DNA of 7,508 nt from Acidobacteriota bacterium (GTDB lineage: Bacteria > Acidobacteriota > Polarisedimenticolia > JAPUIV01): NCBI GenBank assembly GCA_027296665.1, contig JAPUIV010000249.1:1-7508 (forward strand). Reading direction: 5' to 3'. Numbering within the stretch: the stretch's first letter is position 1; the number at the start of each line of letters is the position of its first letter. The position numbers were made by a program, and so were the translations under genes. The notes under the pieces are model-generated. The model did no database searches. It had not been told where the DNA came from and was given only the letters and a program-made list of their open reading frames with translations. Below, one piece after another: positions 4,469 to 7,508 of the stretch.

Positions 4469-7051
4469 ATGCGGCACCGTCCCCTTCTGTTTCCGGCCCT
4501 GGCGGTTCTGGCCGGTATCCTCGCGGCCGGGCACCTGATCCTGCCGGTGATACCGATCCTTCTCCTTGCCGGTCTTTTGCTGGTCCTGGCGGCAGGGTAC
4601 CGCCGGAGGCCCTACCTGGGTCGATTTCTCCTGCTTGCTGCCATGGCCTCTACCGGGGCCGTTTCCCGCTCGATCCGCCCCCTTCTGTACCCCGCCGGAC
4701 ACCTGGAACTCCTCCTGGCGAAAGGGTGGCGTCCACCCGGGGAAACGGTTCTGCTGGAAGGAAAGGTCTGGCGTCCTCCGGAGAAAACCCCGGACGGTTT
4801 CTACCTTTACCTGGACCTGAATCAGATAGGAGCCCCGCCTGGAAAGATCCGCGGGCGAATCCGGCTGAAGGTGCCGCCCGGTCCGTATCCGGGTGGTCTG
4901 GAAATGCCCGGGGTGGGAACCGGGATCCGTCTTTTCGCCCGGTTGCGATCGATCCGCTCGTTCCGGAATTCCGGCGGGTACGACTACCGTTCCTATTTAG
5001 CGCACCGCGGGATATCCCTGCTGGGAACGGTGAAAAGCAGTTTATTGATCCGGCGATTGGAGGACGGTCGGCCCGGCTGGACCGGGATCATTCACAATTT
5101 TCGCCGCCGATGCGAGGTCGCCCTTGAGCGCATGCTTCCCGACGAGCCGGCGGCGCTAGGTATTCTGAAAGCTATCCTTCTCGGGCTCCGCAGGGAGATT
5201 CCGGAACGCGAAAGGATTCTCCTGCAGGAAAGTGGTCTGTATCATTTGATTGCCATTTCCGGTCTGCACGTGGGTTTCCTGCTCTGGGGCTGGTGGTTTT
5301 TTCTGTCGTGCCTGCGGATTCCCGGACGTATAGCGGCGGCGATGAGTTTGCCGGTACTGGTCATCCTGCCGGTCTTCTACGGTGGCGCCGGTTCGGTGAT
5401 CCGGGCCGTCCTGATGGCTTCCCTGTTCTTTTCCGGAAGGTTTTTCTCACGCCGGGTAGATCCATGGAATGCTCTCGCTTTTTCCTGTCTTGTCCTGCTC
5501 CTTTTTCGTCCCGGCGAAGCGGAGGAGGTCGGATTCCGCCTGAGCTATGCCGCTACCGGTGGGATTCTTCTCCTGGCTCCCGGATGGAACCGGCGTTGGT
5601 TTCCCCGCGGTGGCTATCTGGGAAAGCTCCTGGCCGTTTCCCTGGCCGCTCAGGCAGCCACCTTTCCCATGGTGGCCGCCGAATTCCACCGAATCAGCCC
5701 GATTGCCATCCCCTTGAATCTGTTCGCCGTACCCGCCGTGGCCATTCTCCTGTGTCTCGGTACCATCGCCATTCCGACCGCGATGTTGAATCTGGCCGCC
5801 GCGGCGCCGATGGGGTGGATGATGAAAACCATCTGCGCGGTTCTCACTGGAGGCATCGAGTTTTGTCTGGGCCTTCCAGGCGCCACATGGAGAACCCCCT
5901 CCCCCCCCGATGTCCTCCTCATCGCCTATTACGGTCTCTTCCTGTCGGTCTTTCTGCTTCCGGTGCGGATCCGGTCCCGGATGCTTCTTTATGGTCTCTG
6001 GATCGCCGCCGCCCTGCTGGTGGCCGAATATCGGTCCGGAGCGAAACCGGTTCTCGGGTTTCGCTTGACCTCCCTGGATGTGGGGCAGGGCGATTCCCTT
6101 CTTCTGGAATTTCCCGGTAACCGTCGAATCCTGGTGGATGGGGGAGGGGTGCTGGGAAGAAACTTCGATCTGGGCGAGAATGTGGTTTCCCCGGCGCTCT
6201 GGAGCCTGCACAATGATTATTTCGATGCGGTGGCCCTGACCCACTCGCACCGGGACCACGCAGCCGGGCTCATGGCCGTCCTGAGGAATTTCCCAACGGA
6301 GGAATTCTGGCGCGCGCCAGGGGGCATCGCGGTCGTTTCGGGGCCGGAGCAACTGGCGCGGAAAATGGAGGTGCCGGTTCGCGACCTCCAGGCCGGCGAC
6401 CGCATCTGGATCGGCGGTTCCCGGATCGAGATCCTGCATCCACCACCCGGATGGAACGCCGCGGGCCATCCCAATCCCAACGAACGCTCCCTGGTCCTGC
6501 GGATAACATGCGGCTCGATATCAGCTCTGTTGACGGGCGATATCGAGTCTGCCGCGGAGCGAAACCTTCTTCATGATCCCGGGTCTCTGGCATCGACCCT
6601 TCTCAAGGTGGCTCACCATGGAAGCGGGAGTTCGTCGGGAGCGCGGTTCCTGCGGGCGGTGCGCCCCAGGATCGGGATGATTTCAGTGGGAAGATATAAT
6701 CCGTGGGGACATCCCCAAACCGCACTCGTGGAACGGCTCCGTCAAAACCGGATGTCGATATTCCGCACCGATGACAAGGGAGCGGTCCAGTTCGAGACTG
6801 ACGGATGCGCCCTCACCATTTCCACTCAGGCGGTTGGCCTGGAGTTTCACTTCCCGTGCGACCGATCGAGGAAGGATGGGAAATTTTTGCCGGACCTAAT
6901 CCAGTATCCGGATCGGACTGGGAATGAAGGACAGGAGGAAGATGCCAAGGCACACCCATGCGAGAAGGATCCGCCCGCGGCTCAGGGGAGCCATCTCGAT
7001 TCCCACGGCCGGATGACGTCTGCCGAGAACGAGAAGGAGAACCGCCCATAG
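4469..7051 (+). CDS. comEC: ComEC/Rec2 family DNA-uptake channel with metallo-beta-lactamase-like domain
   Basis: Inner-membrane protein thought to form the channel that carries single-stranded DNA into the cytoplasm during natural transformation. The 860 residues (from ATG 4469) show, in order: three N-terminal hydrophobic segments; a soluble OB-like DUF4131 region (about 75-205); the multi-pass Competence domain with the signature HLIAISGLHVG (259-269) and GGAGSVIRA; and, after a last membrane helix, a metallo-beta-lactamase-like domain from about residue 533. Its active-site elements are complete: DVGQGD (537-542), HSHRDH (592-597), TGDIE with D691, and AHHGS (715-719), so a nuclease-type activity is plausible. 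The recognisable domain ends near residue 785. A hydrophilic tail of about 75 residues follows, the last 51 antisense to the M50 gene, and resembles read-through. An upstream ATG (4433) would add 12 residues but lacks a ribosome binding site. No comEA or pilus gene is in view. Confidence 0.94.
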   Translation: MRHRPLLFPALAVLAGILAAGHLILPVIPILLLAGLLLVLAAGYRRRPYLGRFLLLAAMASTGAVSRSIRPLLYPAGHLELLLAKGWRPPGETVLLEGKVWRPPEKTPDGFYLYLDLNQIGAPPGKIRGRIRLKVPPGPYPGGLEMPGVGTGIRLFARLRSIRSFRNSGGYDYRSYLAHRGISLLGTVKSSLLIRRLEDGRPGWTGIIHNFRRRCEVALERMLPDEPAALGILKAILLGLRREIPERERILLQESGLYHLIAISGLHVGFLLWGWWFFLSCLRIPGRIAAAMSLPVLVILPVFYGGAGSVIRAVLMASLFFSGRFFSRRVDPWNALAFSCLVLLLFRPGEAEEVGFRLSYAATGGILLLAPGWNRRWFPRGGYLGKLLAVSLAAQAATFPMVAAEFHRISPIAIPLNLFAVPAVAILLCLGTIAIPTAMLNLAAAAPMGWMMKTICAVLTGGIEFCLGLPGATWRTPSPPDVLLIAYYGLFLSVFLLPVRIRSRMLLYGLWIAAALLVAEYRSGAKPVLGFRLTSLDVGQGDSLLLEFPGNRRILVDGGGVLGRNFDLGENVVSPALWSLHNDYFDAVALTHSHRDHAAGLMAVLRNFPTEEFWRAPGGIAVVSGPEQLARKMEVPVRDLQAGDRIWIGGSRIEILHPPPGWNAAGHPNPNERSLVLRITCGSISALLTGDIESAAERNLLHDPGSLASTLLKVAHHGSGSSSGARFLRAVRPRIGMISVGRYNPWGHPQTALVERLRQNRMSIFRTDDKGAVQFETDGCALTISTQAVGLEFHFPCDRSRKDGKFLPDLIQYPDRTGNEGQEEDAKAHPCEKDPPAAQGSHLDSHGRMTSAENEKENRP

Positions 7052-7508
7052 GATGTAATTTTGCCAAAACAGGGAAAAAAGGAGGAAGGCAACCGCCGTG
7101 ATTCGCGAGACCACCGCGTGAAAATTTCTTGATACGGAGTAGCAGATATGGCCTCCGTCCAGTTGACCGACCGGAATGAGATTGAGGGAGGTGGCGAGGA
7201 GGCCGATCCACCCGGCCAGGGCGATCGGACTCATGGAAAGGTATTCCCCCGCATGGAGGGTGGGAAATATCAGGGCGAACATCCACCGGAGCAACAAGGG
7301 CTCTCCCAGGAGGATTGTGCCTTGGGATTGTGAGAGAGCGCTCACATCCGACTTGATCAACCCGATGAACAGGATCGGTATGGCCACGAGAAACCCGGCG
7401 ATGGGACCGGCAGCACCGATGTCAAAGAGGGCGTTCCGGTCCGGAATCCTGGCACGGATGCGAATGAAGGCTCCCATGGTCCCGATGAGGGGGAAGGGGA
7501 AGGGGAGC
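6896..7508 (-). CDS. M50 (site-2-type) membrane metalloprotease, C-terminal part
   Basis: Intramembrane zinc protease of the site-2 protease superfamily, resembling the EGY1-like or uncharacterised bacterial M50 branch. Substrate unknown. The frame stays open through the right edge, so the ATG at 7475-7477 is internal: upstream codons read LPFPFPLIGT, followed by MGAFIRIR and then ALFDIGAAGPIAGF, a usual block for this branch. About 203 residues are visible. The third zinc ligand motif LDG is at 7154-7162 (NLIPVGQLDGGH), so this half of the active site is intact; the HExxH helix must lie beyond the window. Roughly four to five membrane segments can be seen, the last just before the TAG stop (LLAWVCLGIFLLSFIP). 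This C-terminal end looks natural for the family. The gene converges on comEC and overlaps its 3' end by 156 bases. No PDZ domain is visible in this part, unlike RseP-type proteases. Confidence 0.9.
   Translation of the reverse strand, partial: LPFPFPLIGTMGAFIRIRARIPDRNALFDIGAAGPIAGFLVAIPILFIGLIKSDVSALSQSQGTILLGEPLLLRWMFALIFPTLHAGEYLSMSPIALAGWIGLLATSLNLIPVGQLDGGHICYSVSRNFHAVVSRITAVAFLLFSLFWQNYILWAVLLLVLGRRHPAVGIEMAPLSRGRILLAWVCLGIFLLSFIPSPIRILD

Noticed and set aside
4094..4702. 202-codon minus-strand open frame spanning the gap before comEC
   Set aside because: The product is low-complexity (many Q, K, G, R), overlaps real genes at both ends and has no domain; it only bridges a 159-base gap.
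4417..5127. Plus-strand frame starting with TTG before comEC
   Set aside because: Proline-, glycine- and arginine-rich shadow frame; ComEC in the neighbouring frame has a strong ribosome binding site and family motifs.
5293..6120. 275-codon plus-strand open frame within comEC in another frame
   Set aside because: Arginine-, glycine- and serine-rich shadow of the ComEC membrane region with no recognisable family.
6307..6320. 14-base perfect palindrome CTGGCGCGCGCCAG in comEC
   Set aside because: No loop, lies in coding sequence for FWRAPG, and short GC palindromes are expected at this composition.
5447..6469. 340-codon open frame on the minus strand opposite comEC
   Set aside because: Long only because stop codons are rare in this frame of GC-rich sequence; the product is low-complexity with many G, Q, P, H and no motif, and the sense strand encodes an intact ComEC.
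7475..7477. ATG as the start of the minus-strand M50 gene
   Set aside because: Upstream codons continue the conserved family sequence (LIGT before MGAF) and the essential HExxH motif is not inside the shorter frame, so the gene begins outside the window.

Overview
This is a densely coded, GC-rich bacterial chromosome segment, roughly 60% G+C by eye. It carries five housekeeping genes plus one conserved gene I cannot name. Gene content and order (valS, nadC, a biotin ligase without a DNA-binding domain, coaX, an unknown gene, comEC, and a convergent M50 membrane protease) suggest a free-living Gram-negative-type lineage. Acidobacteriota or a deltaproteobacterial group is my best guess, from the style of the proteins only. 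I see no phage, transposon, CRISPR, tRNA or rRNA signature.

Layout: positions 1-1140 hold the C-terminal ~40% of valyl-tRNA synthetase; the rest lies before the window. After a 14-base gap come nadC (NAD synthesis), birA (biotin attachment), coaX (first step of CoA synthesis) and an uncharacterised 246-residue protein. These follow each other with overlaps of 46 (or 16), 1 and 17 bases, so positions 1-4309 look like one translationally coupled transcript. The theme of the middle three genes is cofactor supply (NAD, biotin, CoA); biotin ligase and CoA meet at acetyl-CoA carboxylase.

A 159-base gap (4310-4468) follows. It holds a weak promoter-like pair, a short hairpin, and a C-rich stem that could cover the comEC ribosome binding site. 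comEC (4469-7051) encodes a DNA-uptake channel with a complete C-terminal metallo-beta-lactamase-like domain. On the opposite strand, 6896-7508 encodes the C-terminal part of an M50 site-2-type protease that runs off the right edge. The two genes converge tail to tail and overlap by 156 bases. The last 51 codons of comEC are antisense to the protease gene, and that tail looks like read-through rather than conserved domain.

I find no convincing new multi-gene system. The most useful leads are the comEC/M50 overlap with its extended tail, the possible occlusion of the comEC ribosome binding site, the perfect 10-bp hairpin near the end of the unknown gene, and the unknown gene itself.
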